A stretch of DNA of 64,000 bases from CAYNWT01 sp964450955 (GTDB taxonomy: Bacteria > Planctomycetota > Planctomycetia > Planctomycetales > Planctomycetaceae): NCBI GenBank assembly GCA_964450955.1, contig CAYVFI010000016.1, positions 62,001 through 126,000 of the forward strand, given 5' to 3'. Positions 26,349-35,239 of the stretch are shown one piece after another. How positions within the stretch are numbered: position 1 is the stretch's first letter; each line of letters begins with the position of its first letter. The translations under genes and the position numbers were made by a program. The notes below the pieces were generated by a model. It worked only from the letters and a program-made list of their open reading frames with translations, was not told where the DNA came from and searched no databases.

Positions 26349-27239
26349 TCAAATCAGTTCCGCCGAACATCTAAGTTCGACAGTGCTGTCGCTTGGGTTG
26401 TACTCTCGCAAATACGAGAACCTTCCGACGACGACAGTAATGTTGTCCGGACCCCCGTTGGCGTTCGCGAGGTCCACCAGATCCCGAACGATCGATTCTG
26501 CGTCTTTGCCTTCGTTCAGCGCGGTTTGGATTTGGGGTTCAGATACGCAATCCGTCAAGCCATCGGAGCACAGCAAGACGGTGTCTCCATCCTGCAGATG
26601 CTCATGGCGAATATCAGTGACGACCGCCTTCGCGTCGGCTCCGATACAGTTCCAAAGCACGTTTCGATAAGGCGACTTGGGCAAGTCCTCCAGGGCGAGA
26701 CTACCATCGTCGACCAGCTGCTGTCCCAGTGTATGGTCGTTGGTGAGGCGCATCAGCTTGCCATGACGGTGTAGGTAACATCGACTGTCACCGACATGCA
26801 TGACGTACAACTGTGGCCAGATGATATACGCAGCGGTCAGCGTTGTCCCCATGCCGGTCAGTTCGGCATGTTCATCTTGTTCGTGCTGCAATCGAGAATG
26901 GCAATCGTCCACCGCAGCCACTAGTTCATTGCGAAAGTCCTGCTCAGGGTTTGGTCTTGGGTGAATGAACTGGTGCAGACAATTTAAAAGAGAGTTGCTT
27001 AGCGTTTCGACTGTCAAATGACTGGCTCGTTCACCAGCCGCGTGGCCCCCTAGCCCGTCAGCAACCACCAGCAGCTTGCCCGGTCTGTCAGCCTGAATTT
27101 CAGCCGAATCGCTGCCGTCGACGTTTGAGTCGCAGACGATCATCTGTCGGCGCAAATCCGCGATCAAAAACGTATCCTCGTTTTGCTGGCGACGTTGGCC
27201 GATATCCGAAAGCCCGAAAAAATCCTGTTGGTATCGCAT
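26349..27239 (-). CDS. PP2C-type serine/threonine protein phosphatase
   Basis: A 296-residue PPM phosphatase. It has all metal-binding motifs: RRQQNEDTF, VVADGLGGHAAGE, MHVGDSRCYL, LLCSDGLTD and GGPDNITVVV. Such enzymes dephosphorylate Ser/Thr proteins and often oppose Hanks-type kinases. No kinase gene is visible in the window. The ATG at 27239 follows GGAGGGG and is clearly preferred over in-frame starts up to 27311, which cross the promoter. The gene is divergent from 27498, each with its own sigma-54-like site. Confidence 0.93.
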   Translation of the reverse strand: MRYQQDFFGLSDIGQRRQQNEDTFLIADLRRQMIVCDSNVDGSDSAEIQADRPGKLLVVADGLGGHAAGERASHLTVETLSNSLLNCLHQFIHPRPNPEQDFRNELVAAVDDCHSRLQHEQDEHAELTGMGTTLTAAYIIWPQLYVMHVGDSRCYLHRHGKLMRLTNDHTLGQQLVDDGSLALEDLPKSPYRNVLWNCIGADAKAVVTDIRHEHLQDGDTVLLCSDGLTDCVSEPQIQTALNEGKDAESIVRDLVDLANANGGPDNITVVVGRFSYLREYNPSDSTVELRCSAELI

Positions 27240-27276
27240 TATCGCCCCTCCAAAGGTTGGTTTTGACATACCTCGC

Positions 27277-27292
27277 AGCAATCGGCATGCCG
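27277..27292 (-). promoter_or_regulatory. Putative sigma-54 promoter for PP2C gene
   Basis: On the minus strand CGGCATGCCGATTGCT matches at 8 of 10 fixed bases with a perfect TTGCT box, 38 bases before the PP2C start. Confidence 0.5.
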
Positions 27293-27430
27293 TCGTTGAG
27301 ATGGGCAACACAGGGCCAATTACGCCGTTGTTTGTAAGTCTGGCTGTCAGATTGAGTGCCGAGCAGTCGATTTGGTTGGTTAACGATCAATTTATCACTG
27401 CTGGGCCGCGACTTTCCCCTCTGACCATTT

Positions 27431-27446
27431 TGGCACCGAAAATGCA
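27431..27446 (+). promoter_or_regulatory. Putative sigma-54 promoter for unknown gene at 27498
   Basis: TGGCACCGAAAATGCA matches at 9 of 10 fixed bases, 52 bases before the GTG start. It is divergent from the PP2C promoter. Confidence 0.62.
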
Positions 27447-27497
27447 TCTGTCTGGAACCACGACTGTGAGGATTCTGAATCGCCAAAGGAGGTTGGA

Positions 27498-27905
27498 GTG
27501 TTTGATACCGTTTCATTTGACGTGTCTGTAGACAAGGCAGAAATTCCCGCTGACGGCACACCGCGTCCAAGCCTGATTGTCACAACTCAAATCACTAACA
27601 ACAGCGAACAGGATCTCCCCATCAACGGGGATTCTCTGGCGTTTGAACTGTTCGACCAAAAAGCCGAACCTGTTGAAGAGCTTCCGATCGCCAACCTGGT
27701 TGTTGAAAATGATTCGGCGATGACTGTTCTGCCGCCGGGTGAGCAGGTTGAGGTTCGGTCGTCGCTGAAATTCGAGCCTGACGCGGTCGATACGGAACAC
27801 GGCTTCTGGCTGAAGGTAATTGGCTTCGACACGGAAGTCTGTCGAGATTTTGCGTTCGTCGAAGAGAACGAGTCTCAAAGCAATCCTGATCATCAGTCAG
27901 TTTGA
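27498..27905 (+). CDS. Unknown beta-rich protein
   Basis: A 135-residue protein starting with GTG, supported by a near-ideal AAAGGAGG site. The sequence alternates short beta strands with polar turns (LIVTTQITNNSEQDLPING, LAFELFDQKAEPV, VLPPGEQVEVRSSLKF), suggesting an immunoglobulin-like sandwich such as the BsuPI proteinase-inhibitor fold. It has no signal peptide. This fold guess is inference. The CBS membrane protein begins 14 bases after its stop, so the two are likely cotranscribed. Confidence 0.7.
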   Translation: MFDTVSFDVSVDKAEIPADGTPRPSLIVTTQITNNSEQDLPINGDSLAFELFDQKAEPVEELPIANLVVENDSAMTVLPPGEQVEVRSSLKFEPDAVDTEHGFWLKVIGFDTEVCRDFAFVEENESQSNPDHQSV

Positions 27906-27918
27906 CGGGATCACTTAA

Positions 27919-29007
27919 GTGGGGACCGGTTCTGATTTAAGTCTACTGCTGATCTATCTGAGCCTGGCAATTGGTGTTTCCTTTGCCTGCTCGATTGCCG
28001 AAGCCGTGCTGTTGTCGATCACGCCCAGCTTCATCGCTGAGCGTGAGAGTTCACCTACCAGGACGTCACGGCGAATCGTCGCGCTGAAGCGAAGTGTCGA
28101 TCGGCCGCTCGCGGCTATTCTTAGCCTCAATACGATCGCACACACGGTCGGCGCTGCAGGCGTCGGATCGCAAACGGCGAAAATACTTGGCGATCATTAC
28201 GTTGGCGTCGCCAGTGGGCTTCTGACTCTGCTGATTCTGGTTCTAAGCGAAATCATTCCGAAAACGCTTGGGACGGTCTACTGGCGCAGGCTGGCCGGAC
28301 CAATTGCCATTCCTGTCACCTTACTAATCTTTCTGGCCTACCCGCTGGTCCGCTTGTCGGAATTCTTGACCACAAAAATCGCCGGCAACGATCGAGCCAG
28401 TTCCGTCACTCGCTCTGAAATTGCTGCACTTGCCGAAGTCGGAACCCGCGAGGGGTTGTTTTGCGAAAACGAGTCACAAATCCTTCGGAACCTGCTACGC
28501 ATGCGGGCCATCGGAATTGAGGGCGTCATGACACCCGCGCAGGTCGTCGTCTCCCGCGAACAGTCGGACAGCATCGCCGACATCGCTGAAGAGCTCCCCC
28601 ATCTCACGGAATCTCGAATTCTGCTGTACCACGGTCGCCGTGACCGAGTAACCGGCTTTGCCCTGAAGACCGATCTCCTGGCCGCGTTAGCAGCTGGGAC
28701 CGTCGGCCAACCACTTAGCGATTACCAGCGAGAGATCGCTTCAGTACATTCCGACGACAGCGCGCACAAGGTTTTGAACCAACTGCTGAATGCGCGGCAG
28801 CACATTGCAGTCGTTTGTGATCAACACGGCAACCTGGTTGGGGTCGTCACGCTGGAAGACCTTGTGGAAACATTGCTCGGTAGTGACATCACCGACGAAC
28901 AGGATGCAGCTGGTGCAGCGCAACCGCTGGCACAGCCCAGGTCGATGTTCGAACCCGCCACGCCGCATCGCTCTAACGTTGGTCACGTCGTACCGGTCAT
29001 GCGGTAG
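27919..29007 (+). CDS. CNNM/CorC-type membrane protein with CBS pair
   Basis: A 362-residue protein of the DUF21-CBS family. The DUF21 domain (about 1-150) has several helices and the motif VLSEIIPKTLG; a linker helix is followed by two CBS domains (about 190-310), including VMTPAQVVV and HGNLVGVVTLEDLVETLLG. Members export or regulate Mg2+ or other divalent cations. The C-terminal CorC/HlyC domain is missing; only about 45 polar residues follow the CBS pair. It starts with GTG. Confidence 0.88.
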   Translation: MGTGSDLSLLLIYLSLAIGVSFACSIAEAVLLSITPSFIAERESSPTRTSRRIVALKRSVDRPLAAILSLNTIAHTVGAAGVGSQTAKILGDHYVGVASGLLTLLILVLSEIIPKTLGTVYWRRLAGPIAIPVTLLIFLAYPLVRLSEFLTTKIAGNDRASSVTRSEIAALAEVGTREGLFCENESQILRNLLRMRAIGIEGVMTPAQVVVSREQSDSIADIAEELPHLTESRILLYHGRRDRVTGFALKTDLLAALAAGTVGQPLSDYQREIASVHSDDSAHKVLNQLLNARQHIAVVCDQHGNLVGVVTLEDLVETLLGSDITDEQDAAGAAQPLAQPRSMFEPATPHRSNVGHVVPVMR

Positions 29008-29078
29008 CTGACCGCCCACGTTGAGTGATCATCGGGCGAAACTGACTCCATCGGGCCGCAAGAGTGCGGTATCCCTTC

Positions 29079-29094
29079 TGGCATGCGGTATGCG
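29079..29094 (+). promoter_or_regulatory. Putative sigma-54 promoter for secreted PRC-like gene
   Basis: TGGCATGCGGTATGCG matches at 8 of 10 fixed bases with GG/GC spacing kept, 82 bases before the ATG at 29177. Confidence 0.45.
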
Positions 29095-29176
29095 TCGTAG
29101 TTGGTTCCGCTATCTCATTCAAACTCGCGTTCGCGCACTCTGAGTGCGGGTCACTCACACCGAAAGGAATGACAAA

Positions 29177-29956
29177 ATGAAAACAGCAACATCACTTATT
29201 CTGCTTTGTGCCCTATCTGCCATCACGCCTGAATTGGTCGCTCAGGAAAAACGTACGGACGTCGAATTCAAGACAATCGTCATGGGCTCAACCCTGGTGC
29301 CGATGGGCGTGATGGATGAAAGTGGCAAACCAATCGGGCACGTTGCCGAACTCATGATCGATCATCGAAACGGATATCTCGCTCTCTTCGGCGTCCAGCG
29401 AACCGATGCTTTCGATGGCGAGCTGATGTTGGTCCCGCCGATTCGCATGAAATACGTTGCAGCGAAGGGATACCTACAGCTCACACAGCCACTCGACACA
29501 TTTCGTTCTAAGCTGACTTGCCGCGTCGACGCTATCGACCAAAGCAAGATGCGAGCAATCTACAAGGAAAGCCGACTGGAACCGTACTGGACCACCAGGT
29601 ACGGCCTGGTCTCGTTAGACGACCTGGACGGCCGAATCGTTCGAGGCACGGGATGGAAGAAGGTTGGCCGCATCAAGGATGTGGCTTTCGCGCCGGAGTT
29701 AAAGTGGAAGGTTGCCTACGTTGTTCTTGAAGAGTCCGACGACCCGGAGAACCGCATGATGGCGGTCCCACTTGGTGCCTTTAACCGACCGAAGTTCTCC
29801 ACCTCGTGGACCATCCCGGCGTCCGCCGACACCCTAAAGGGTATGCCAAAGTTTAAGGGCGAGTGGCCAAAACGTATCAGTCGGGACTGGGTGGAAATGG
29901 CCGCGATGAAGGGGCAGCAGGACGACGGCAGCGGCGGTAAAAAAACGGATCGATAA
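29177..29956 (+). CDS. Secreted PRC-barrel-like protein
   Basis: A 259-residue protein. The signal peptide (MKTATSLILLCALSAITPELVAQ) is followed by two PRC-barrel-like halves: GKPIGHVAELMIDHRNGYLALFGVQ near 45-70 and KKVGRIKDVAFAPELKWKVAYVVLE near 160-185. The C-terminus holds the WPKRISRDWVEMAA segment. It probably acts in the periplasm as a binding module. The ATG at 29177 follows AAAGGAA; an upstream in-frame GTG at 29144 would spoil the signal peptide. Confidence 0.78.
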   Translation: MKTATSLILLCALSAITPELVAQEKRTDVEFKTIVMGSTLVPMGVMDESGKPIGHVAELMIDHRNGYLALFGVQRTDAFDGELMLVPPIRMKYVAAKGYLQLTQPLDTFRSKLTCRVDAIDQSKMRAIYKESRLEPYWTTRYGLVSLDDLDGRIVRGTGWKKVGRIKDVAFAPELKWKVAYVVLEESDDPENRMMAVPLGAFNRPKFSTSWTIPASADTLKGMPKFKGEWPKRISRDWVEMAAMKGQQDDGSGGKKTDR

Positions 29957-29970
29957 GGGAATCTCTGCCG

Positions 29971-29996
29971 ACCGGGCAACGAATGCGTTGCCCGGT
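29971..29996 (+). terminator. Hairpin terminator after secreted PRC-like gene
   Basis: A perfect 11-bp GC-rich stem (29971-29981 with 29986-29996) with an AATG loop begins 14 bases after the stop. The T tract is poor. Confidence 0.6.
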
Positions 29997-30092
29997 ATTC
30001 GTTTGATTGATCACCAACCTGTCGGGCTGACAAGGCACCATCACGAATCACGCTCGACGCGATTTTGTCCGCAAAGTCTGCGTTCAGAAACT

Positions 30093-30108
30093 TTGGCACA
30101 GGCGTTGC
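30093..30108 (+). promoter_or_regulatory. Perfect sigma-54 promoter for PA2169 copy 3
   Basis: TGGCACAGGCGTTGCT matches all ten fixed bases, 49 bases before the ATG at 30158. Confidence 0.8.
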
Positions 30109-30157
30109 TCTTCTCGTGACTATCGACAGCTAAAACAACTTGGAAAGGATTGGCTTC

Positions 30158-30625
30158 ATGACCGTTGAAACGAAAACGAATTTGACAGACGAATCTCTCA
30201 CGATGTTGCAGGACCTTATCTCCGTCAATCTGGATAGCGAGAAAGGCTTTACCGAAGTCGGAGAACATTGCGGCGGAAACACAATCGTGATCGGGCTATG
30301 TGAAGAACTCGCCAGACAGCGTGCCGCGAACGCTCGGGAATTGCAGGCTCTCGTCGGAATCAATGGCGAACAACCTGAAGAGACCGGCACCGTCGCCGGG
30401 ACCTGTCACCGCTTCCTGCTTGACCTCCGTGGAAAGCTTGGTGGTGGCGTGCCCGTCATGATGATTGAAGCGGCCCGCGGCGAAGAATTCATCAAGTCGA
30501 AATACGAAGCCGCACTGAAGGAGCACGCCGGATCTGCCGTGACCGACGTGCTGAATCGACAATACGTCGGGCTGCAGGACGCTTACACTCGTATCTGCAA
30601 CCTGAAGGAAGTTACGAACGCGTAA
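30158..30625 (+). CDS. PA2169-family (DUF2383) four-helix-bundle protein, copy 3
   Basis: A 155-residue paralogue of the protein at 827, of the same length, sharing LTDES/ET, DLxxxNLDSEKG, GKLGGGVPVM and KSKYEAALKEHAGSA. The ATG at 30158 follows GAAAGGA, whereas a TTG at 30140 lies before the binding site. The function of the family is unknown. It is monocistronic, with its own perfect sigma-54 promoter and terminator. Confidence 0.9.
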   Translation: MTVETKTNLTDESLTMLQDLISVNLDSEKGFTEVGEHCGGNTIVIGLCEELARQRAANARELQALVGINGEQPEETGTVAGTCHRFLLDLRGKLGGGVPVMMIEAARGEEFIKSKYEAALKEHAGSAVTDVLNRQYVGLQDAYTRICNLKEVTNA

Positions 30626-30662
30626 AGCCTAAAGCGTAGGCGCGCTCGGGACGCTTATGCCG

Positions 30663-30698
30663 AACCAGCGAGTCGCTTTTGCCGACTCGCTGGTTTTC
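30663..30698 (+). terminator. Terminator after PA2169 copy 3
   Basis: A perfect 13-bp stem (30663-30675 with 30683-30695) with a 7-nt loop ends in a short T run. It begins 37 bases past the stop. Confidence 0.75.
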
Positions 30699-30849
30699 GA
30701 CGTAGCGAACACTTGAAACCGTGTCGGGTTCTCGTAGCCCGGCCAACCTGCGGGCGATCCACTCCACACTGACCCGCACGATATTTCTGACCGCCTCGGG
30801 CTGGTCGGATTCATTGAACTAACACTCACAGGAACGGCATCCCGGTCCG

Positions 30850-31155
30850 GTGGCCAGCTTCTTTAACTCAACAAGCACTCCTCTCATGATCAGATCGAAC
30901 CGACGCACTGACCCCGAGTATCTCCCGGTAAACTTCAGGTCGTCCGAAAGTGTCTCACGCCCAAAACGTATTGCAGTAGCGCGCCGCAGAGCGTGGTCGT
31001 CTTTGGCCTGGGCGTCCTTCGTGACAGTTGGAGTCGCCGCCGCGGCCGCATTTACCTCGGTTCAGGTCGCCGAAAAAGGTGTGGGCATCGCGGCGTGGGT
31101 CGCTACGGCGATTATCGGGACGACAGCCACCATCGCAGTGACGAAGCACGGTTAA
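30850..31155 (+). CDS. Possible small membrane protein
   Basis: A 101-residue frame from a GTG. The ATG at 30886 is an alternative start and gives 89 residues. The N-terminal half is polar and basic; the C-terminal half has two hydrophobic segments (SLAWASFVTVGVAAAAAF and GIAAWVATAIIGTTATIAV) typical of a hairpin membrane protein. I recognise no family and see no good ribosome binding site, so it is tentative. Confidence 0.4.
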   Translation: MASFFNSTSTPLMIRSNRRTDPEYLPVNFRSSESVSRPKRIAVARRRAWSSLAWASFVTVGVAAAAAFTSVQVAEKGVGIAAWVATAIIGTTATIAVTKHG

Positions 31156-31425
31156 GTCAATCGGTTTGACCCGACCGGACGTGACTTAGCAAGGGAAAGA
31201 CTCTGCCTCTCTTCTGCGGTTTGGTGGTGAGCGTCGGCAATCGTTGCCCCGTCAAAGCTATCGCTTTCGCACGAAAGCAGCCGGGAAGTAGGGGCGGCGC
31301 ACCTTCAATGCCGATGGTCGATTGGCGACCAAACCGTCCGCCAGACAGCCACGCCACTGTCTCCCGCGATGGCCGAACGCATTGGTGATCGTGCTGTTCG
31401 ACACGGAAGGCTGAGTTAGTCGGCC

Positions 31426-31441
31426 TGGCACGCTTTGTGCA
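31426..31441 (+). promoter_or_regulatory. Putative sigma-54 promoter for glycolipid-type operon
   Basis: TGGCACGCTTTGTGCA matches at 9 of 10 fixed bases, 30 bases before the ATG at 31471. The stretch 31156-31425 before it shows no gene. Confidence 0.62.
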
Positions 31442-31470
31442 TTCTGAGCGAGCGGAAAGAGAGAACAGAC

Positions 31471-33792
31471 ATGCTTCGCTTCCTCCCGTGGAAATACATC
31501 GTTCGCAAGGCCGCTGGCCGCTTTGGCGTCATGGATCCGACATCGTGGCTGGCAAGGGTTCGACGATTCTCGCAGCCGTCGGAGGTTCAGGAACCGATTG
31601 AACTGCTGCGGGCAGGTATCGTGTTCCACGCTCGCGGACTCGTAAACACGAAAGCGATTCAGCATAACCTCGACTGGGTCTGGCCTTACTGGGTTGAGCG
31701 GCAGTTTAACCCTGGCGACCCTTCTTTCGTTCCCCGCGCTTTCTCGTTTAGTCACATCAACCTAACACACCGGAACTGGACGGCGGTGGGGCTGCCCGAC
31801 GTTCCGTTATACCCGATCGTCGACCCTCGCGGCCTGGTGACACCTCTGCACGATGGCTGGTCACTGGATTTCTGGCTCACTGGCGAGGGTGGAAACCAGC
31901 TGCTCCCTTCAAAGCTGTGCGACGAGTTCGTCAGCCAAGAGATGTCGCAGGAAGACTCTCTTGGTGTTCACACTGTTGCGGCGTACGGCGACCAAACTTT
32001 GGAAAGCACTGTGGGAATGGTCGTCAATGATGACCAGCCCACGCTCAACATAAACATTCGCGCATCTGACGTTGGTAACGCAACGCTGACAGTCGCCATC
32101 CGTCCGTACAACCCGGAAGGCATTCAGTTCATCGACACGATTAGCCAGACCGAAAACGCTTCTGTCTGGCAGGTAAATCGTCGAACCGATGTCTGTTTCG
32201 ATCGAACTCCCGATGGCGCTAATGTTTCGAAGTACATTGACGGCGACGTCATTCACCAGTCGCGTGACGCGCAATCGCCGCAGAGTGTTCGTTGCGACGC
32301 AGGTATGGCCACTGCCGCCATGCATTACGACTTCCGTGGCGAAACGTCACTCGAAATCAACATTCCGCTGGGGCACCAACTGGACGTCGTCAAACCGACG
32401 GTCAAACCTGATCTGACCACCACATGGCCTGCCGCACGAGCCAGGGCGGCTCGGGTTTCGATACCGGCTCAGCGAATGCAGGCTCTCACCGACGGTGCAA
32501 TAGACACGCTGCTGATGTTGTCGGCTGATGACATTGTTCCCGGACCATACACGTATCGTCGTTTCTGGTTCCGCGATGCGTGTCTCATGATGAACTCACT
32601 GCTATCGCTTGGCCTTGTCAACCGATGTCGTCGCGCGCTCGAGAGTTTTCCGGCGAAGCAAACACGCAAGGGCTACTTCCAATCACAGGAGGGTGAATGG
32701 GACTCCAACGGTCAGGTTCTTTGGATCGCTAATCGGTTTGAAGAACTCACGGGCGAAACGCTATCCGATCGTTTCACAAGTGCCGCCGGGAAGGCCGTGT
32801 CGTGGATCGACAACAAACGCGTTCACGAACCGGGAGCCGCTCACGACGGCTTGCTTCCACCTGGTTTCAGCGCTGAGCATCTGGGTACGAACGACTATTA
32901 CTACTGGGACAATTTCTGGGCCGTCGCCGGCCTTCACGCGGCGACCCAAATGTTTGGGCGACGAGACAACGTGGCATTGGCCAGCAAGTCGAATAAGCTT
33001 GCAGATGAACTGATGGGTGCGATCGAGAGAAGCATTGCGTCGGTTCCTGAAAACAAATCACTTGGAGGGATTCCGGCGTCTCCGTATCGACGGATTGACG
33101 CGGGGGCGATCGGGTCCCTTGTCGCGGATTATCCACTGCAACTGACCGAAGGGGGTGATGATCGCGTCATCCGAACCATCGATCAGTTGATGCAGCGATC
33201 ATGGTACCGGGGCGGTTTCTTTCAGGACATGATCCACTCGGGGATCAACGCATACCTGACACTGGACATCGCCCAGACACTACTGCGCGCGGGGGATCCG
33301 CGGTTTCGTAACCTCATCGAAACGGTCGCCGAACTGGCATCGCCGACAGGTCAGTGGCCCGAAGCAATTCACCCGCAGACGCTTGGGGGATGCATGGGCG
33401 ATGGCCAGCACGGATGGGCGGCGGCTGAGTGGATCATGATGGTCCGCAATTGCTTCATTCGCGAAGAAGGTGATCGACTTATCGTCGGTTCCGGCTTATT
33501 CGAAGAATGGCTGGAAGCGAACGGCGAACTGACTTTCGGGCCAACTTTAACACCGTGGGGCGCAGTCTCCATTCGCATTCTCACAACGATTGCGGGGGTT
33601 GAGTCAGCCAGGCCCGTGGTCACGATCGATGGCCAATGGCGCGGCAAGCCGCCGCGTATCGACGTTGCCGTTCCGGGTTATGTGAAACAAACCAACGTCG
33701 ATCCGGCGCATGCGTTTGCACTTCAACGGTCCGGCAATCCTCAGGAAATCAACGCGAGCGAACGGGCCGTGGTTCCGTTTGTCGCCAGGTAG
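31471..33792 (+). CDS. Glycogen-debranching-like (alpha/alpha)6-barrel glycosidase
   Basis: A 773-residue protein without signal peptide. An N-terminal beta-rich part (to about 330) precedes a six-hairpin barrel with conserved aromatic and acidic loops: YTYRRFWFRDACLMMNSLLSLG, GEWDSNGQVLWIANRF, YYWDNFWAVAGL and PEAIHPQTLGGCMGDGQHGWAAAEWI. These resemble amylo-alpha-1,6-glucosidase and GH15/GH63-type catalytic barrels, so hydrolysis or phosphorolysis of an alpha-glucan is likely; the substrate is not known. The upstream GTG/TTG-type starts overlap the promoter. It heads a likely operon with a GT4 glycosyltransferase 69 bases downstream. Confidence 0.78.
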   Translation: MLRFLPWKYIVRKAAGRFGVMDPTSWLARVRRFSQPSEVQEPIELLRAGIVFHARGLVNTKAIQHNLDWVWPYWVERQFNPGDPSFVPRAFSFSHINLTHRNWTAVGLPDVPLYPIVDPRGLVTPLHDGWSLDFWLTGEGGNQLLPSKLCDEFVSQEMSQEDSLGVHTVAAYGDQTLESTVGMVVNDDQPTLNINIRASDVGNATLTVAIRPYNPEGIQFIDTISQTENASVWQVNRRTDVCFDRTPDGANVSKYIDGDVIHQSRDAQSPQSVRCDAGMATAAMHYDFRGETSLEINIPLGHQLDVVKPTVKPDLTTTWPAARARAARVSIPAQRMQALTDGAIDTLLMLSADDIVPGPYTYRRFWFRDACLMMNSLLSLGLVNRCRRALESFPAKQTRKGYFQSQEGEWDSNGQVLWIANRFEELTGETLSDRFTSAAGKAVSWIDNKRVHEPGAAHDGLLPPGFSAEHLGTNDYYYWDNFWAVAGLHAATQMFGRRDNVALASKSNKLADELMGAIERSIASVPENKSLGGIPASPYRRIDAGAIGSLVADYPLQLTEGGDDRVIRTIDQLMQRSWYRGGFFQDMIHSGINAYLTLDIAQTLLRAGDPRFRNLIETVAELASPTGQWPEAIHPQTLGGCMGDGQHGWAAAEWIMMVRNCFIREEGDRLIVGSGLFEEWLEANGELTFGPTLTPWGAVSIRILTTIAGVESARPVVTIDGQWRGKPPRIDVAVPGYVKQTNVDPAHAFALQRSGNPQEINASERAVVPFVAR

Positions 33793-33861
33793 GTTTGTCG
33801 CAGATTCCGTATTTTTCTGTCCATTCCGATATCTCAAACTCAACGCAAAGAAAGCGTTCCC

Positions 33862-35151
33862 ATGAAGATCGCGATGTTCACAAACACTTATCTTCCTCAC
33901 GTCGGCGGAGTCGCTCGATCTGTAAAGACGTTTGAAGATTCGCTGCGTGAACGCGGTCATGACGTGCGAATTGTCGCACCGACCTTTGAGACTGCGGAAG
34001 AATCGACCGAACACGTACTGCGGGTGCCGGCGATCCAAAACTTTAACGGTAGCGACTTTTCCGTACGCATTGCGGCGCCCAATCTCATCAGCGATTTCCT
34101 GGACGCGTTCGAACCGGACATCATCCACAGCCATCATCCCTTCCTGCTTGGTGACGCTGCCTTACGGGGTGCATGGGAACGGTCACTGCCAATCGTGTTC
34201 ACTCATCACACGATGTACGAAAACTATACGCACTACGTACCGCTGGATTCTGAGCCGATGAAGCGGGTCGCGATTCAGATGGCAACCGAGTACTGCAACC
34301 TGTGCAGCATGGTCATCGCTCCAAGTCAAAGTATCCAGCATCTGTTGGAAGATCGCGGCGTGACGGTACCAATCGGAACCAATCCGACCGGCATCGATTC
34401 TGACTTCTTCAGTAACGGCGACGGTTCGCGTTTTCGCCAAAGCCTGGACATCCCGAAGGACGCGTTTGTCATCGGCCACCTTGGTCGCCTGGCGAAGGAG
34501 AAGAATCTTGATTTTCTTGCGAGGGCAGTTGGCCCGGTGCTTGCAGCGAGACCAAACGCCGTGTTTCTGGTAGTCGGTGACGGCACCGCCCGGGAGTCGA
34601 TGAAGTCCACGCTCGAACAGTGGGCCCAACCGCATCAGATTGTCATGGCGGGCAGCCGAAGCGGTCAGGATCTCGCCGACTCGTATGCGGCGATGGACGT
34701 GTTCGCGTTCGCATCTCAATCGGAGACTCAGGGTATGGTCCTGGCCGAAGCAATGACGGCAGGTAAACCGGTTGTCGCACTTGATGGGCCAGGTGTTCGT
34801 GAAGTCGTCAGCCCTGGAATCAACGGCATCCTTTTACCAGGCAACGCGGCTGCGACAAGCTTCCAACAGTCGCTTGATAAATTGGTGACCAGCCCGCAAC
34901 TTGTCAGGACATTCGGCGAAGCTGCACGAAACACAGCGAAAGATTACACCATCGAAGCATGCACCGATCGGCTGGAGGAACTCTATTCGGCAATGGTCGC
35001 CGAGTATCAAGACCTCGCCACGGTGGACGCCAGCCCGTGGGACAGTCTTCTAAACCGGATCGAAGTTGAATGGAACCTGCTTGCTCAAAAGGCGGCGGCG
35101 GCGACGGCGGCGTTCGTTGAAACACGCGCCACCGGGGCTCAACTCCGCTGA
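33862..35151 (+). CDS. GT4 glycosyltransferase, diacylglycerol glucosyltransferase-like
   Basis: A 429-residue GT-B fold enzyme. The N-terminal MKIAMFTNTYLPHVGGVARS with the glycine loop, and HHTMYENYTHYVP near residue 113, strongly resemble bacterial monoglucosyl-diacylglycerol synthases and PimB-like enzymes. The C-terminal donor site has GHLGRLAKEKNLDFL and the E-x7-E motif in SQSETQGMVLAEAM. It would transfer a sugar from a nucleotide donor to a membrane lipid, facing the cytoplasm. Lipid specificity is inferred from motif likeness only. AAAGAAAG precedes the ATG. Confidence 0.87.
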   Translation: MKIAMFTNTYLPHVGGVARSVKTFEDSLRERGHDVRIVAPTFETAEESTEHVLRVPAIQNFNGSDFSVRIAAPNLISDFLDAFEPDIIHSHHPFLLGDAALRGAWERSLPIVFTHHTMYENYTHYVPLDSEPMKRVAIQMATEYCNLCSMVIAPSQSIQHLLEDRGVTVPIGTNPTGIDSDFFSNGDGSRFRQSLDIPKDAFVIGHLGRLAKEKNLDFLARAVGPVLAARPNAVFLVVGDGTARESMKSTLEQWAQPHQIVMAGSRSGQDLADSYAAMDVFAFASQSETQGMVLAEAMTAGKPVVALDGPGVREVVSPGINGILLPGNAAATSFQQSLDKLVTSPQLVRTFGEAARNTAKDYTIEACTDRLEELYSAMVAEYQDLATVDASPWDSLLNRIEVEWNLLAQKAAAATAAFVETRATGAQLR

Positions 35152-35239
35152 CTGGGCCGTTCCGCGGACTGGCTTTTTTCACCGCTCATGAACACACCTA
35201 CGGACAAGCTTCGATCCGCTCCGCGGACCTTATCGACCT

